From positions 372,001-436,000 of the forward strand of contig CAMPDV010000024.1 of NCBI GenBank assembly GCA_946699065.1: 64,000 bases of DNA, in the 5' to 3' direction. Each line of letters begins with the position of its first letter. Position 1 is the stretch's first letter. Origin of the DNA: Loxodes magnus (Eukaryota > Ciliophora > Karyorelictea > Loxodida > Loxodidae). A program made the translations under genes and the position numbers. Below are positions 21,430 to 34,848 of this stretch, piece by piece. The notes below the pieces were generated by a model. That model searched no databases. It saw only the letters and a list, made by a program, of their open reading frames with translations, and was not told the origin of the DNA.

Positions 21430-22317
21430 ACTTTAGAAATAATAATAATAGATAAAATTGTTTAGAGGTCTTCTTGTATTTTCACCAATTTCCCTCTTTC
21501 CAACCAGAATATTCTGGTGAATAAAAAGAAAAGTTTATTGTTTCATTTCTATTTTTTCTTGTCTTAAATCTTGTATTTCTCTTCTCTCTCCATCTTTCAT
21601 CCTTCTACCTTGTTACTATTCTTTTGGCGTTTGTCTCTTTAATTTGATAAATAGATCCTCTCTCGGTAATATAAATTCTTTCTATCAGTCTCTTAGCTCT
21701 CTAATTAAATTCATTCTTGAATACACAGAAATTTCTACACTATTTGTATTAGTGTCCTTTTTTCTTTCAGTAATAGCACTTTCTACTCTTCATTGTAATC
21801 TGATAATTTTTTGCTCTTTTTCAATTTCCATTTGACAACCTTCCTAATTGTTTTAAAACTATTCTTAAATTTGATTTTGCCCCAATATCGCAATTGGTTC
21901 TGGCTATTATGCACTTTCAGTTTATTTAATTAATTATGATTATGATTATGAGTCTAATTTCATTTACTATATTTACTAAGAGCAGTCAGTTTGAATATTT
22001 CAATAGGCATCCATTTCTCTTTCTTATTTAATTAATCTATCTTCTACGTTTTCAAGATTCTCTATCAATATTTGATTTTACTCCTTAAGCTTTTTAACCT
22101 CATTAAGCAAATTTTTTACTAATTTTGTAAGTTATTCAATGTTATTTCGATCCTCACTAAGATTAATTTCTGAAAGATCTTAGTCAACTGGAGTTTCTTA
22201 TTATTTTGGAGGTGTGGAAATTCTCTTCCTAAGTTTTGATTGTTTCTACTTTTTCTCTTCAGATTCTTATTAATTTTTACCTTTCTAATTTGATTTGGTA
22301 AAAAAGCCAGGCTTCAT
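21430..22317 (-). CDS. Gene I: coiled-coil, zinc-knuckle-like protein
   Basis: ATG 22317 on the minus strand. Basic/Gln-rich N terminus (MKPGFFTKSNQKGKNQQESE), a long coiled coil (LVKNLLNEVKKLKEQNQILI) and a Gln-rich linker. Then, after a probable 23-nt GT..AG intron, a knuckle-like motif CYYWKKKGHQYKQC in which the second Cys is replaced by a UGA codon (Trp here). The tail RIYITERGSIYQIK matches gene H (RIYVDKNGRIFKRR). It is one of four paralogues per unit and, with H, lies opposite in strand to the other two. Likely retroelement-derived or a domesticated nucleic-acid-binding protein. The end near 21430 is approximate. Copy 2: 44504-45391. Confidence 0.5.
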
Positions 22318-22889
22318 TTTTTTATAACTACTCTAGAAATTGAATTAATTTTTGACTATTTAAATTACTAAAAACTATTTCTATTAGAAATTTAGTGCTT
22401 TAGTTAAACTCTAAATTTTACATAAAACTAAAAATAAAGGCTTTATAATAGTTTTTATATTAGCACTCAAAACTTAGTAGCAAGTAAATTTAAGTATAGT
22501 TAGTAAATATAAGTAGTGCAAATTAAAGAATCAAACTATATTCCTAAATTACTATTTTTCTGACTGTTCAATCTAAAAATTCTTACTAGTGTAATATAAT
22601 TCTATAAACTTCTAGTTAAAAAACTAAAATTATATGCTGGTCTTGTGTTTTTAGCTATCAAATGATATAAACATTTTTATTAGTTTATTAGTTGTAGTAG
22701 GAGTAAATAAGGAGTATTAAAATGGAAACCATCTAGTAGAAAAGTTAGTTTTTTAGAGAGGTTGAAAAATTTTAAACTCTAAAATATTTGCTTAAAGCAA
22801 GAACAAATTAGGTGATCTTGACAGAATCCTCACCGATATAATAGTATACTAAATTAAAGTGTTCGCATCTCCGGGGATTTTAAAACCCT
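22318..22889. other. Spacer between genes I and H
   Basis: About 570 bp, AT-rich. It should contain the upstream region of gene I and the 3' end of gene H. I see no gene. A short string AATCCTCACC (about 22826) recurs at about 23667, just upstream of gene H. Confidence 0.4.
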
Positions 22890-23659
22890 TCAATACATAC
22901 TTCCAGAGTGCGTTCCTCGAGGTTTAAAATAAAAGTTCGGGACTCCTAGTTTTTTTGGAGTTCTGGCACTCCCTTGAAAAAGCCTCCTTTTAAATATTCT
23001 TCCATTCTTGTCTACATAAATTCTTGACAATTCTCTCCAAATCTCTTCACTGTTTCTTCTCAATTTATCCAAATATATCTTGCATCTCTTGTATGTGTGG
23101 AATCTTGATTTGAACAGGTAGCACAGCTTGATGATCCTTCTGGGAGGAGTTTTTTCTATGGGTTTTGTGAATTCTAGTTCCATTTTATTTTCAGCTAAGG
23201 TTTAAGGTTAAATTCTTTTTTCTCCCAAAAGTTTCACTTCGATTTCCTGTTTCATTAATCTTTCTTAATTGTTTTAACTTTTCTATAATAATTTTTGATT
23301 TTCTTTCTTTAATATTTAAGCTTCTTCTTATAAATTACAAATAGATTTCATAAGTTATTCTATTATTAGCTATTTATCATTTTTCTATTTCTACATTATT
23401 TTTTAATTACCACTTTTCATGTAGTTGCTTGATCGTGGCTATGGGAGTAAATAGTCTCGCTTGCTTTAGTTAGTTTCTGTTAATTTAATTTCTTATTCAA
23501 TTTAAGATTATCTTTATTTTTCTAAATTTGGGGGTTAAAGAGCCTAAGAAAATTATTATGTTATTAAAGAAGACTTGGTAGAAGAAGAATTAGAAGCCTC
23601 TGGTTTTTTTCCTTTTTCAATGGAGCTGGAAAAAAACCCTTCTTGAGACCTTCTGCCAT
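22890..23659 (-). CDS. Gene H: coiled-coil, zinc-knuckle-like protein
   Basis: Minus strand, possible ATG 23659, TGA at 22890-22892. Coiled coil (KKENQKLLQKSQNNQERLMK), then CYLFKSRFHTYKRC, a CX2CX4HX4C knuckle whose second Cys is Phe, and a basic tail with RIYVDKNGRIFKRR and a Gly/Pro-rich end (GVPNFYFKPRGTHSG). The last 97 residues are open even in the standard code and are unusually GC-rich for this DNA. Paralogue of gene I and of the two plus-strand gag-like genes. The N-terminal 90 bp are unsettled because homopolymer lengths differ between copies. It spans the conventional unit boundary, so the array joint is not at a gene border. Confidence 0.55.
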
Positions 23660-23707
23660 TTTTAATAATCCTCACCAATATAGAATCAAGATCTGAGTAT
23701 TTAAAAA

Positions 23708-26541
23708 ACTTAATTTCAATCCAAGGAAAATCTTACTTATAGTTAGAATTTTAGTACATTGAATAAGCTTAAACAGCAAACAATTTAAGGCTTATTAAGA
23801 AAAGGGAAACTTAGAAATACAAAAATTGAAATAACTAGAAAGTAATTTAACTGAATGGCTTAAGTAATTTAATTAAAGGCTTAGTTCTAAAATTTAGTAA
23901 TATTAAGAAGCATCTAGAGTTAAAAGCAATAAAAACTAGTTTAAACAGAATAACGAAAGGAGGCTGAAAGAAAATTTCTGTTTAGCCATAAAAATGAATT
24001 CACTTCTTTTAGGAGAAATCATAAACTTTACATTTGTTTAATGACGATAATAAAAGAAATGGTAATATGGAAATATAATAAAGTTTCTCATAAGTTATGG
24101 AAGTTTATACTTTAATAATCTCTCTATTTAGCTGATGGAATTTATCTTTATTCTTGTTAAATACAATTTGTCTATTAATCTGTATGGAACTTTTATTAAT
24201 TAAGAGATATGAAAGTTGGAAAGAAGTTCCTAGATTCACTGCAGTAAAAGGAAAGCTTCTTATTATTGGCTGTGCTAATTAACTTTCCTATTTTCAAACA
24301 GTAGAAAGTTTGGAATTAATGAGAGAAAAATTGAAATTTCTCACTTACTTAGCTATATCTATATTAAATCTAATTCATACTTTGATAAATAAGAAGCAAA
24401 TGTTTGATTGGTCGGAGGATAAACCTCACTAGGGAAAAATTAAAATTAGAAATTGAAATTTAATATCCAAGAAACCTCCTTGTTGTATGTAATTTTCTAC
24501 TTCCTCAAAATCTTAGTTTATCTGCATCAGCAATAGACAATAATAGTTATTGGAAGATATCTAGAAAGCAAATAATAATAAAAGAGATGCAAAAGAGTAA
24601 GAAGCAACTGAAAAATTCAGAATATCAGAAACATATAGAAGTATATAATAACTTAGAAGGATAGGATATAGATAATAAGTCTGATTGAACACAATAAAAT
24701 ATTTAAAAATTAGTTTTTTAGTGATGAAAAATTAGTACTTAAGTTTATAGAGTGAAATTATAAAGGCAATAGAGAAACAATGAACAGTAGCTTTATATAT
24801 ATTTTAGGTTTATATTATTTAAAAATTAATTTTGCCCTTCTTAAGTCTTTTAATTTTAGTAACTAGGAAAAGTAAACAATCAACTGAAATTTTATATAGA
24901 TCATTACTAGAAAAAGTTAATAAGTAATTTGATCAAAATAATATGAAGTACAGTGATGCTAAACTCTTGTAATGGATTTCTAAAAATAAAGAAAATTAGG
25001 ATAAATTTCAGGTTTTATAAGATAAATTAAAGTATATCTTTTAATTTAAATTAATTAAATATTGGAGATAATTGTTTAGTTAAAATTAAAGAGCTCCATA
25101 TAAGTATTTCAAGAATTATATCTACTTGCAGAAAAGGGAAATAGAAGAATTTAGGTTAATTAGAGTCATTTTTTACCCTTAATATGAATTAGAAGAAAGA
25201 AAAAAATAAATTTCAAGCTGAATTTAATAAATGAGAGCTTTATTAGTCTAGCAATGGAGCTTAAAGCACGTTTTATTATTCTCAGAATAAGATTTGAAGT
25301 TAAAAAAATGCTAAGGAGTTTTAATCTAACAGCTTTTTTCTAAGTCTCTATTATAGTTGAGAAAAAGACATCAATCAAAACTTTTCTTTTCGTGTTTATT
25401 AAAAAATTAAAATTATCTTAAGCGAAACTCTTTAAGCAATCTCTTTAAACGTAAAGGAAATAGATTGAAAGTATATAAAGAATGATATAAAGGTTGAAGA
25501 AGAGATTAACCATCATAAGCATATTGAAGAAAGTTGCAAAGATTGATATATGAATATAAAGATAAGCCTATTTCATAATTTTGTTATACTTTAATCGTAT
25601 AAGAAAAAAGCTATAATTATATAAAGATTATATAGAAGTATGCATGAATGCCTTAGCAATTTTGAGAAAAATAAGTAGAATGAATACATAAAATGTTTAA
25701 TACCTTATGTATTTGAAAGGAAATATAATGAAATAAGTAGTTGCTTAACATTATATACATATATTATAAAACTAAAATAAAAAAAGCTAAAGGTAACTTT
25801 CAATTCCCTTGAATTTATATCTATTTAATGTAAGGCAAATCAACTAATATAAACCTATAGAACTTAAATATAATTAAATATATAGCTTACTTATTTTAAC
25901 TTGAACACAATTTAAACTCACTGATTTTTATTAGGATAATAATAGAATAATTATCAAACTAGGAATTTAAAAAAAAGGTATATAAGAAACCTACAAACTT
26001 GCAAATCCTCTAGCTGAAAATAGATAAATAGTATTTAAACTTTCAGTTTAGGTATTATAAGTAAGAACTTAGTTCACTAAGAAGCACAATAGGCATATCT
26101 GCAATTAGATTTTATTATGGAGGTATCATTTAATCCAATTATGAATTAATAAGGAAAATTTATATAAGTTACTAAAGAACTTGCAATAATGTAAATATAT
26201 AAATAGGAGGAGAAATATATTTATGGAGATAGCAAATGCATAGCAAGGGAAAAGATTAATCTAATAACTATTATAGTGATATTTTTCCATTAGTTTGGCT
26301 TTTAATATTCGAACTTTTGCTCTGTAAACATAATTTAATTCAACATCTAGAGATTTTAAGATTTTTCGAAAGATGATTTATACAAGATTATCAACTCGAT
26401 ACATGGAAAGAACATTGGAGAGTAAAATTGGTTCTAGCAAACAAGCTTTATACCTTACAAAGGTAATTTTTTCAAATAAAAGTCTTAATTTCAAATGTTT
26501 ACAGTATCATATATAAGCTATTCATTTTTTAAGTTAAATGA
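23708..26541 (+). CDS. Gene G, copy 2
   Basis: Same exon/intron organisation and the same TGA (26539-26541) as copy 1. A handful of substitutions, both silent and amino-acid changing. The 5' end is unresolved as in copy 1. Confidence 0.5.
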
Positions 26542-26761
26542 ACCTCATATAATATACCTACTTATCTAGCTTTTCAAATACATCTTCTAAGCATTGCTAA
26601 TGTAAAATCTCATATACGAACATTTTGAAGCTTGAATGCATTAATATATTATAAAAAATAAGATATATTTATTTAAAAAAATAAACTAAACAATTATCAT
26701 TAAACTCTTTGTTTGGCTTATTGATATAAAATTAGTTAAGCTTAATTATAAAAGTTAATAA

Positions 26762-29700
26762 ATGTTAGGTTTGATGTTAGTATTTATTAATCTACTTAGT
26801 ACCTTCTTATCTAAGGTAGCTATTATTTCTAGCGATTATAACTAAGAAGCTTAACTTTATTCTTTATCTTTACGAGCAATGCTTGTTGATAAATTTGGTA
26901 TTCCTTTTAATTGGATTATCTTCGAGAAAATTACTAAGATGAGAGAGATTGAAATGTAAGTATTTAGCTTAAAAGAGTAAGAAGTGAGTCTTATAATAGA
27001 TATTACGCTTTAGTAACAGTTCACTCATTTTATTAGCCTTTATTGTGAGCAGCTTGAGATAGTTCATTTTGTTATTGGAGAAAATAATCAGCAAGTATTT
27101 GGAAGCTTCACTTTTTTTATCTTGCCAAGCGAAAGATAAATTGCTAACTGTATGCTTACTTTTATAAACCGTTGAGGATGAAATAAACTTTCCTTCGTTT
27201 CAGGCTTGAATTAAATAAACGAGGTAAAATTAATCGCTTAATAGTTCCAGGTTCAATTCTTTGGAGTTTAGAGCCTAAATCAGAATCAATCCAACTTTTT
27301 TAGTTAGTTTAGCAAAGCAACCGAAATAGCAGGGTCTAAGTTTTACTATTTAGCTTTTGAGGATAAATTTTAGTTTTATCTAAATCAGATTATCAAGAAG
27401 CAAATTTTCAGGAAAGGATTCACTCTACTCTTTTCGTTTAGGAACTCAATGTTACTTTGGTCTACTCCAAATAATATAGAAGGTTCTATTGGATTTAGTT
27501 TCAGGGATCAAGTTATAGTTACAGAGATTGAATTCTAACTTTATTGTGTCGAGATAGCCTTGTCTAAGATAATTAATTCAGAAGAAGAAATGAAATCGTG
27601 AGATACTAAGGTATTATAAAAGCATTTATAAAATATCTTAGATTAAGGCTAAGAGCTTATAGAAGTTTGGTTTAGAGTATTGAATGTATAGGGAGATAAT
27701 TTAGTGGATATTGGATTTTTAGATTAAACTAGGTTTGTCCAAGAGAAGTACATAATTTGACCTGGGAATACAAAAGATACCCCTAAGAATGAAAAAGTAA
27801 AAATTCCTATCAGTATGAACTTAGATTGGTAAAATCCAGATGGATCTTGGATTTAGTGAATGGATAATTATTTCTTAGGTAGACTCTATGCAGTAGATTG
27901 AATCAATAAACAATAGAATATTCTAAAAAATTACGATTTAGAGGTTTAAGAGATAAAAGCAGGGGCAACAGTATTTAACTACGACTATGTATACAAAGAA
28001 TGAGCGAATAAGAAAAATGATTTTGGACTTATTTACTTCTTGCCTATATCAAGTGGAAATGCGCTTAGCCAATTAAACTTTTTCAAAAGTCAAAATTTTT
28101 CGATTCAAACAGCTTCTGGAGCTAACAAAGCTTCATAGCTCTCTAGTATATCGTAATTTCCTAACTATATAAGATCAACAATGCCTGATGATTTTATTGC
28201 ATGAATGCTGGCCTAAACTTCTTTCAACGAAGGATGAAAAGACGTTGGTATGGTGTATGGAAATCATGCATGAGGAATTGGACTAATGGAAAGTTTCATG
28301 AAAGGAGCTCAAAGATACGGAATTAATATAGCCAACATAAACTAAATACTTCCAGAAGTAGTTACGAAAGAGAATTTTAAAGAATGATAGCCTGCAATTA
28401 GAGAATGCTATCTCAAATCAAGAGTTCTCTTTATATTCACATATGAGACTGATACTTAAATAATATCAGAGTATTTATATGACTTAGGAGTTAGAGCAGG
28501 AGATATGGAAATAATTGGACTTCTGTGACTGAATGAGTAAATAGTGTTTGGCAATGGCTCAAATCCTAATTAATTTAAAATATAAGAAGTACTGAAAGGC
28601 TCATTTTAGTATTATTCAAATGTATGAGTTGGAGAAATGGGATAAAAAATTAAACAGGAGATAGAGGTATGATCAGGAAAGGAAGTTCTGAAATAAAATT
28701 CATTTGAATTTGATATTGTTCTTCTAGCAGCTACCGCTATGAATGCTGTTATATTAAATGGAGAGAATTTAGGAAAATTCGGAATTATAACAGATTATAT
28801 GAGAAAAGTTCAAGTAATAGGGACAACTGGATTAATAAGAATTAAGTAAGGTACTAATGATAGAAGTAACATTCCATAACAAATATATAATTATAGAAAA
28901 AATAGCACTAAATAGTGAGTTATAGAGCCTATTGGAAGATACTGCGTGAACTGCGATGCTGTATGGGAATATTATAAACCTATAATGTGAGGTGATGGAA
29001 CGACTAATGATTATTTAGATCACTGGAAACTTAAATGTCCATTTAAAGAAAGAGATAGGGAAGATTTCAAGAACGGATAAATAGTTAAATATTCAATTAT
29101 CGGTTTTTTAGCCTTAAGTGTGCTAATCTTAGGAAAAGTATCTTGCAGAGTCTGAAAAAATGCCTAATTTGAATATTTAGACTACAATACCTGAGGTACT
29201 ATGTTTGATTTTTTCCAAATTGTATACCTTCTGACGCTATAGTTATAACTATTCTTTTTAGGACCGAACTTAAAATTCTACGGATAACAATATAAAGTTA
29301 CAAAGGATTTCATTTTGCTCGATCTTATAAAATTACTAAATCTTGATAAAGATCTAGAATACTTGACTTAAGGTATTATAGTAATAATAACAGGTATATG
29401 AATTCTATTCTTAATAGCCATCTATCTAAGATGAGAGTTTTCTAAGAGAATGATAATTAAATTCATTGGAACTTTGAGCTTTTATTTAAATCCTGCTATT
29501 AACTAAATTTTATTAATGCCCATAATGTACAATCTTATTGATTCCTTTTTCTGTGTAGAAGCATATGACGCTAATAAAAATGATGGTCTAAGCTTTAAAG
29601 AATCTTTCTGGGTTAGAGATTGCTATATCTTATGCTGATAGGATAAGCACCTACTTCTATTTATATTTTCCTGAATTGGAATCTTTTTCTATATTCCTAC

Positions 29701-30648
29701 AGCAATTCATTTTGCTCCTTTTTGGTAAGATTTATAAGGAAGTATTTAAAGAATTAGACTTAAGCAAAACTACTTCATATGACTTTCTGTATTCGGAGTT
29801 CAGATTGTCCTTATCAACAAAATCGACATAGATAAATCAGCCTAATCAGTAGTTTACTTCCTATTTATCCTTCTTTTTTCAATCTATACCCATTTAAAAA
29901 AACCTATCGCTTATAAAAAGCTAAATAGCATTTGAACAGGCTTATTTTACCTAAATTCATGGTTAGGTTTCATAAGATGTTTAGAGGAGTTCATTGATAT
30001 AGAGAATAAGCTAATTATTATAGTTCTATTTCTATCAGGTATCGTTATAATTTTATCCACCTCTTGGTTTTTCTTCAGAAAAGAGATAACCTTTATTCAC
30101 GTTTACCAGAAGAACAATTCTCATATAATTAGATGATCTTTTTAGTTTAGATCTAAATACTAAGGTCTTTAGAGTCATATATAGCAGTAATAGTATAAAA
30201 TAAAGGCTCTAATGATTTAAACTGAAATGCAATTAGATGATCCTAATTATTTATTTAGGAAGCAAGATATATGCTAAGAAGAGTAGTTTTCAGCATTAAG
30301 TTTTGAAGACTAGCAATAAGTAATAAGTAAAACTAAATCTACGTAAAAAATTATGGATTCCTTGAAAAGCATATCATAGAGCTAGAATGTAATTTCTTTA
30401 TCGCCCTCTGAAAACTTAAGTAAATTTTAACTTTAGAGCTATCTTAGGAGAACTTAAAGTATTAATTTAATTCTGATGTTCTAGTAGAAGGAAGCTCTTC
30501 AGAACTGAAGTTAGATAGCTAAGAAAACTAGATGTTCATATCTAAGAAAAGTTAAAATTTGAATATCGAAGAAACAAAAGACGAAAGTTATAAGCATGAT
30601 AGCATGATAAAAGTACCAGAGTTTAAAGTAAAGCATAATTTATTATGA
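26762..30648 (+). CDS. Gene A, copy 2: Venus-flytrap receptor
   Basis: 3887 bp like copy 1, with the 17-nt intron and TGA 30646-30648. Differences cluster around 27170 (codons reading FINRWGW instead of FIKRWEW, both Trp as UGA) and 27826 (one UGA Trp becomes UAA Gln). All keep the frame, so the protein is presumably functional. Confidence 0.85.
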
Positions 30649-30769
30649 CAGATATTTTCAACCTACTAGACTTATATTTTAATTCCTAAGATATATAATT
30701 ATTTCTTCTCTTTTTCTTTCTTACCAAGCAGAAGATTAATAATAAAAAGCTAAAGTAATAATTTTTTAT

Positions 30770-33056
30770 TACTTGAAGTAAACATCTTAAGCTGCTTGAT
30801 TAAAATGCTTTAAATTATTGCAATATTTTCTGGCTGGTAACTAAGTTAGTGTTGCTAGTACTGAATTTTTAAGTTTCCTTAGCTCCCTAATTATAATTTA
30901 GGCTTTAATGTTTATTCTTTTAATTTTAACAATAATCGTTTCAAATGTTTCTAAATGGTAATCTTTTCCTGAGACTATTAGTCCTCCATAGAAAAGATAT
31001 TCAAACACAGGAGTAACAGACTACTAGAACAGATATTATATAATGTAAAGGAAGTGAAGTAGAGTCTCTTCTTTATGATGATGCATGTAAATGATAATTC
31101 ATATTCACAATGAATGATATAGCCTTATCTAAGATATTATTCCTGCTCTTAATATATTAAAGAAGAAAGTATGATATTGTTCAGTGAGATAACATAATAT
31201 GGACTAGTTTATAACCTGTGAAAGTTTCAAGTAAGAACAGAAATTAAAATTAACAATAGTGAGAGGAGAAATTCTTGAAGACAGATTTAATTCGTATTCC
31301 TTTATTGTTTACTAAAGCAAAGGAATTAATTTTACATTTTTAAGGATCTGAGTCTATGTATAACTAAATAATGCTTGAGTTTATAATTCATAAGCTAACA
31401 AATTAAGCGAAATATAAGCTTAGGGAGATTTACGCTAGTAATAATAATTTCCCATTATTTTGGTAGATAAAAATGAGATTTTTCTCAAAAGTGCAGGCTG
31501 AAGTTTAGAAAATGATTTGAATATTCTAAATTTAACAAGTTAAATGTGAAGAAAATAAAAATTTAGTCCTAGTTCTGGGGAATAATATATGCCTAGTTGC
31601 TGCTTTTTAAAGAAAGAAAAAAATTTATTTAAGATTAGAGTGACTAGAATCAACCGAAAAAAATGTAAAAGAGGCTTGGGAACTTGACTATTCTAATCAT
31701 AATAGTTTATAATTCAAATATTTAGCTATAGATAATTAAAAAGTCTTCAAAGATATAATCCTATCTCATTTTTTGACTACAATAAAGACAGAAAGGCATA
31801 TGGAAGAACAGATTTCGGATATTAAATGACTTAGTAACTTTGAATTTGAACAAGAAACAACTCGAATGAGAAATTATTCCAGAAGGTTTCCGATATACCT
31901 GAGCCATTAGTTTCACTTAATGAATGTTATCTCAGCTGATTCATATATCTTGGGAGGTTTATTTTAAAAGAGCAAAATATTATAATTAATTATATAAAAT
32001 TGCTTTAGAAAAGTTTATATTATATTATTTTGATCATAAGACGAAATTCCTCAACCTTATACATTCATTTTTTATTTGAGCAGGGAAATCTTATTATATG
32101 AGGAGGATAAAGTTAATCAATTTGCTGAACGATATGTACAAATATAATATAATCACTACTACTTGGTAATAAATTTAATGAATTAGCATATAAATGCCAA
32201 GAAGAGGAGCATGTGGAACAAATAATAACCAATTTATCTAAATTTATGGGAAAAGCTTCAAGTATTACTAATGAGATATAGTAGTTTAATTCTGGAACTA
32301 ATGAATGAACTTAGCTAAGTTTTGATAAAAGTAAATAAAAGGAGATAATAAATTGCATTCTTTACTCATATTAAATAAAATTTACATAATGCTAGGCTAA
32401 GATAATGCTTTTGATAGTATAATTGTCTATAGTTATAATATACAAAATAAAATCTTCAGTTAAGTGTAGAATATCTCTGGAATGTCAGAACCAGCTTGTG
32501 GAGCTTGGAAGATTATTTTTCTTATTATATAGGAAAAGCATAAGAAAAAAGATGGTATATGATTTTTCTTTTATTGACTTTAAAAGCAGAAAAAATATTG
32601 AAATTGTAAAAAAGAAGGAAATAAATTACCATTTAAAGTTTATGATCATGCAATAGCGTATTAGAAGAGAATTATTTTGGTGCTTGGAGGAGTTTATTCA
32701 GGAAGATTTTATAGCGAAGATAAAAGAGCTTAAAATGAATTGTGATCTTTGATATTCCAAAAAATATGAATAAAATAATTACTATGTGATTGGCCTTGCA
32801 ATTAGGGAACTTTTGGAAATAGTAAAGGATAATGCGAACTTTGTCTTTGAGGAATATTTTCAAATCAAAGTAACTAGTGTTAGCCTTGTTCTAAACTAAT
32901 GGAAAAGACAAAGAAAGAAGCTTCTTCTTTTAAACAATGCTTTCTTGTTCTTATGGATATTTTAATTATTAAGTTAGAGCTACTTTTTGTAAGTATATCA
33001 TAATTTTATTTTTTCTGCTATAAAAGATTTAAACTACATTTTATGACTTAATGATC
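30770..33056 (+). pseudogene. Gene B 5' part, copy 2
   Basis: As in copy 1, with a one-base deletion near 31230 (AAGTAAG for AAGTTAAG) in coding-like sequence. It joins the inverted block at the same point as copy 1. Confidence 0.5.
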
Positions 33057-33806
33057 ATATTTCTTTTATTTTGGAACATTTGCTTCAAACTCTGAAGCTA
33101 TAGTTAATAGTTTTAAGATATCAGGATCTGAATCTCTAAAGATTTTTATCCACATTAATTGTGAGTTTATACTAGAAAGGTCATCAGATATAGAGGAAGT
33201 GGAAAAAAGGGTTAAATTTTATTTAAATAGCATAGGAGTTTTCTCATCTAAATTAATTAAAATGGAAGTTTATCCTCTTATCTCACATTTTCTACAAATA
33301 ATTTGCACAAAACAATTTTTATTTCCCCTTTTGCAAGAAATGTTTTTTAACTTATTTATTGAGGAATCATTTTAAAAATTATATTTGATAACTGATATCC
33401 TAGCAACACTCAGTAAAATACTATTATGAATCAGGAGTTGTTTAGCAAAGTTTTACTATGATACAGAAAACAAAAGTTGTTGGATAAGTTTCTCTCATTA
33501 CAAGGAATGGAATAAGAGCTTTAATGTCTACAACATAATTTATAATAAAGCTAAGCAAGTTACTTAAAATTAAGGCTAAAGCCAATACTGCAGTAATAAC
33601 AGCGAAATGATCTCCTATTAAAGTTTTCATTCGCATAATAAACTAGCTAGTTTGATTAAAATGGCTTGCTTTATGCAAATAATAAATCTTAATTTTAGAT
33701 ATAATTTTTGCTTTGATATGACTAAAGATATAATTAAGGAAATAATGATTAAAGAATTTATACATATTCAAAGATCATATAAAGAAACTTGGTCTCAATT
33801 AATTTA
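33057..33806 (-). pseudogene. Gene B middle part, inverted, copy 2
   Basis: Same inverted orientation and breakpoints as copy 1, with one base fewer in a T run. It shares the inversion with copy 1 but not with copy 3. Confidence 0.7.
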
Positions 33807-34678
33807 ATGTGATTATGTTAGAATGAGTAAGGATTTTGTATAATTAGTATTGGTAATTTTATACTAGGACCTTAGATTACAAGCGAGGAAATTTGATTTA
33901 GCATAAATTTAAGCACTAAAATAAATTTCATATTTAATGAAAATTCTCTTTTGACTAAGCAGAACCAGAAAATAATTCCTATCATAAACATTTTTGCAAT
34001 TTTAAGAACAGTGTTTGGTGTAAAGGGAAGCGTGGGAAGATTTTTAAGTTTAGTAGAAAGACAAAAATTAAGATTCGAAAAAAATAAAGAATAGAGTTTA
34101 CTTGGAATAAATGAAATTCTTTCAAAGGCCGTATTTATAGGTTTAAAGATAGCTATAATTATTAAGAAACTAAATCAATCTATAAAACTCTACAAGATTA
34201 CCTAGTAAGTAAATATAGAGATAGCTTTTTAAAAGCTAGAGTAAATAGAATTTTAGCTAATTTTCTTTTGAGAATATTAACGAAAATGAAATATTTCGTT
34301 TTTGATTTTAAACTGCATTCTCTCATGATAAAAAAGTAAGTCCTTAGAAGCTTAAGTAATTATTTATCCTTTAATCGAAGAAAAAGAAAGATTAATTACA
34401 GCAATCGAAAGAATACTTATAATTAAAAATGAAGCCTATGAAAAAAGAATAGAAGATGCTAATTTTATATGATTATATTTATATCATTTAGAAGTTTACA
34501 AAACTCTAACTTCCTGCAAGTTGATAATTTATTAAAAAACTTTCATAAGAAAAGTTTGAAGAGAAGATTAGAAATTCTTAAGCTGAAAAATTAAGATCAA
34601 TTAACTTCTCAAATGAAAAAGATTTAAAAAAGAATTTTTCAAGTTTATTCACAAGAAGAAATTGAAAAAGGAGCATGA
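33807..34678 (+). pseudogene. Gene B 3' part, copy 2
   Basis: Like copy 1, but a one-base deletion near 34592 shifts the last exon out of frame, so an early UGA follows. TGA of the original frame is at 34676-34678. Confidence 0.5.
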
Positions 34679-34848
34679 TTAATAGTGTTAAAATAAAATG
34701 TAATTTGAACATTAATGTCATATAATATTAAATTTAATCATGCTTCTATGTTCCTACATTAAAAATATTTAAGCCTTTATATCTATTATAATTACTATAA
34801 TTAAGATTGAAAAGAAGAAATTAGAGATTTAGTATTTGATTGAAAGAT

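Larger units (their letters stand above)
1..23067. repeat. Tandem 23-kb unit, copy 1
   Basis: The first 20 bases of the window recur at 23068 and again at 46142, so the unit is 23067 bp long, then 23074 bp. The phase is arbitrary because the window opens inside gene H. Copy 1 and copy 2 differ by scattered substitutions and 1-5 nt indels, densest in the kinase and in the zinc-knuckle cluster. Order of genes: H(-), G(+), A(+), B(+, middle inverted), F(+), D(+), E(-), K(+), element ORFs(+), I(-), H(-). Confidence 0.97.
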
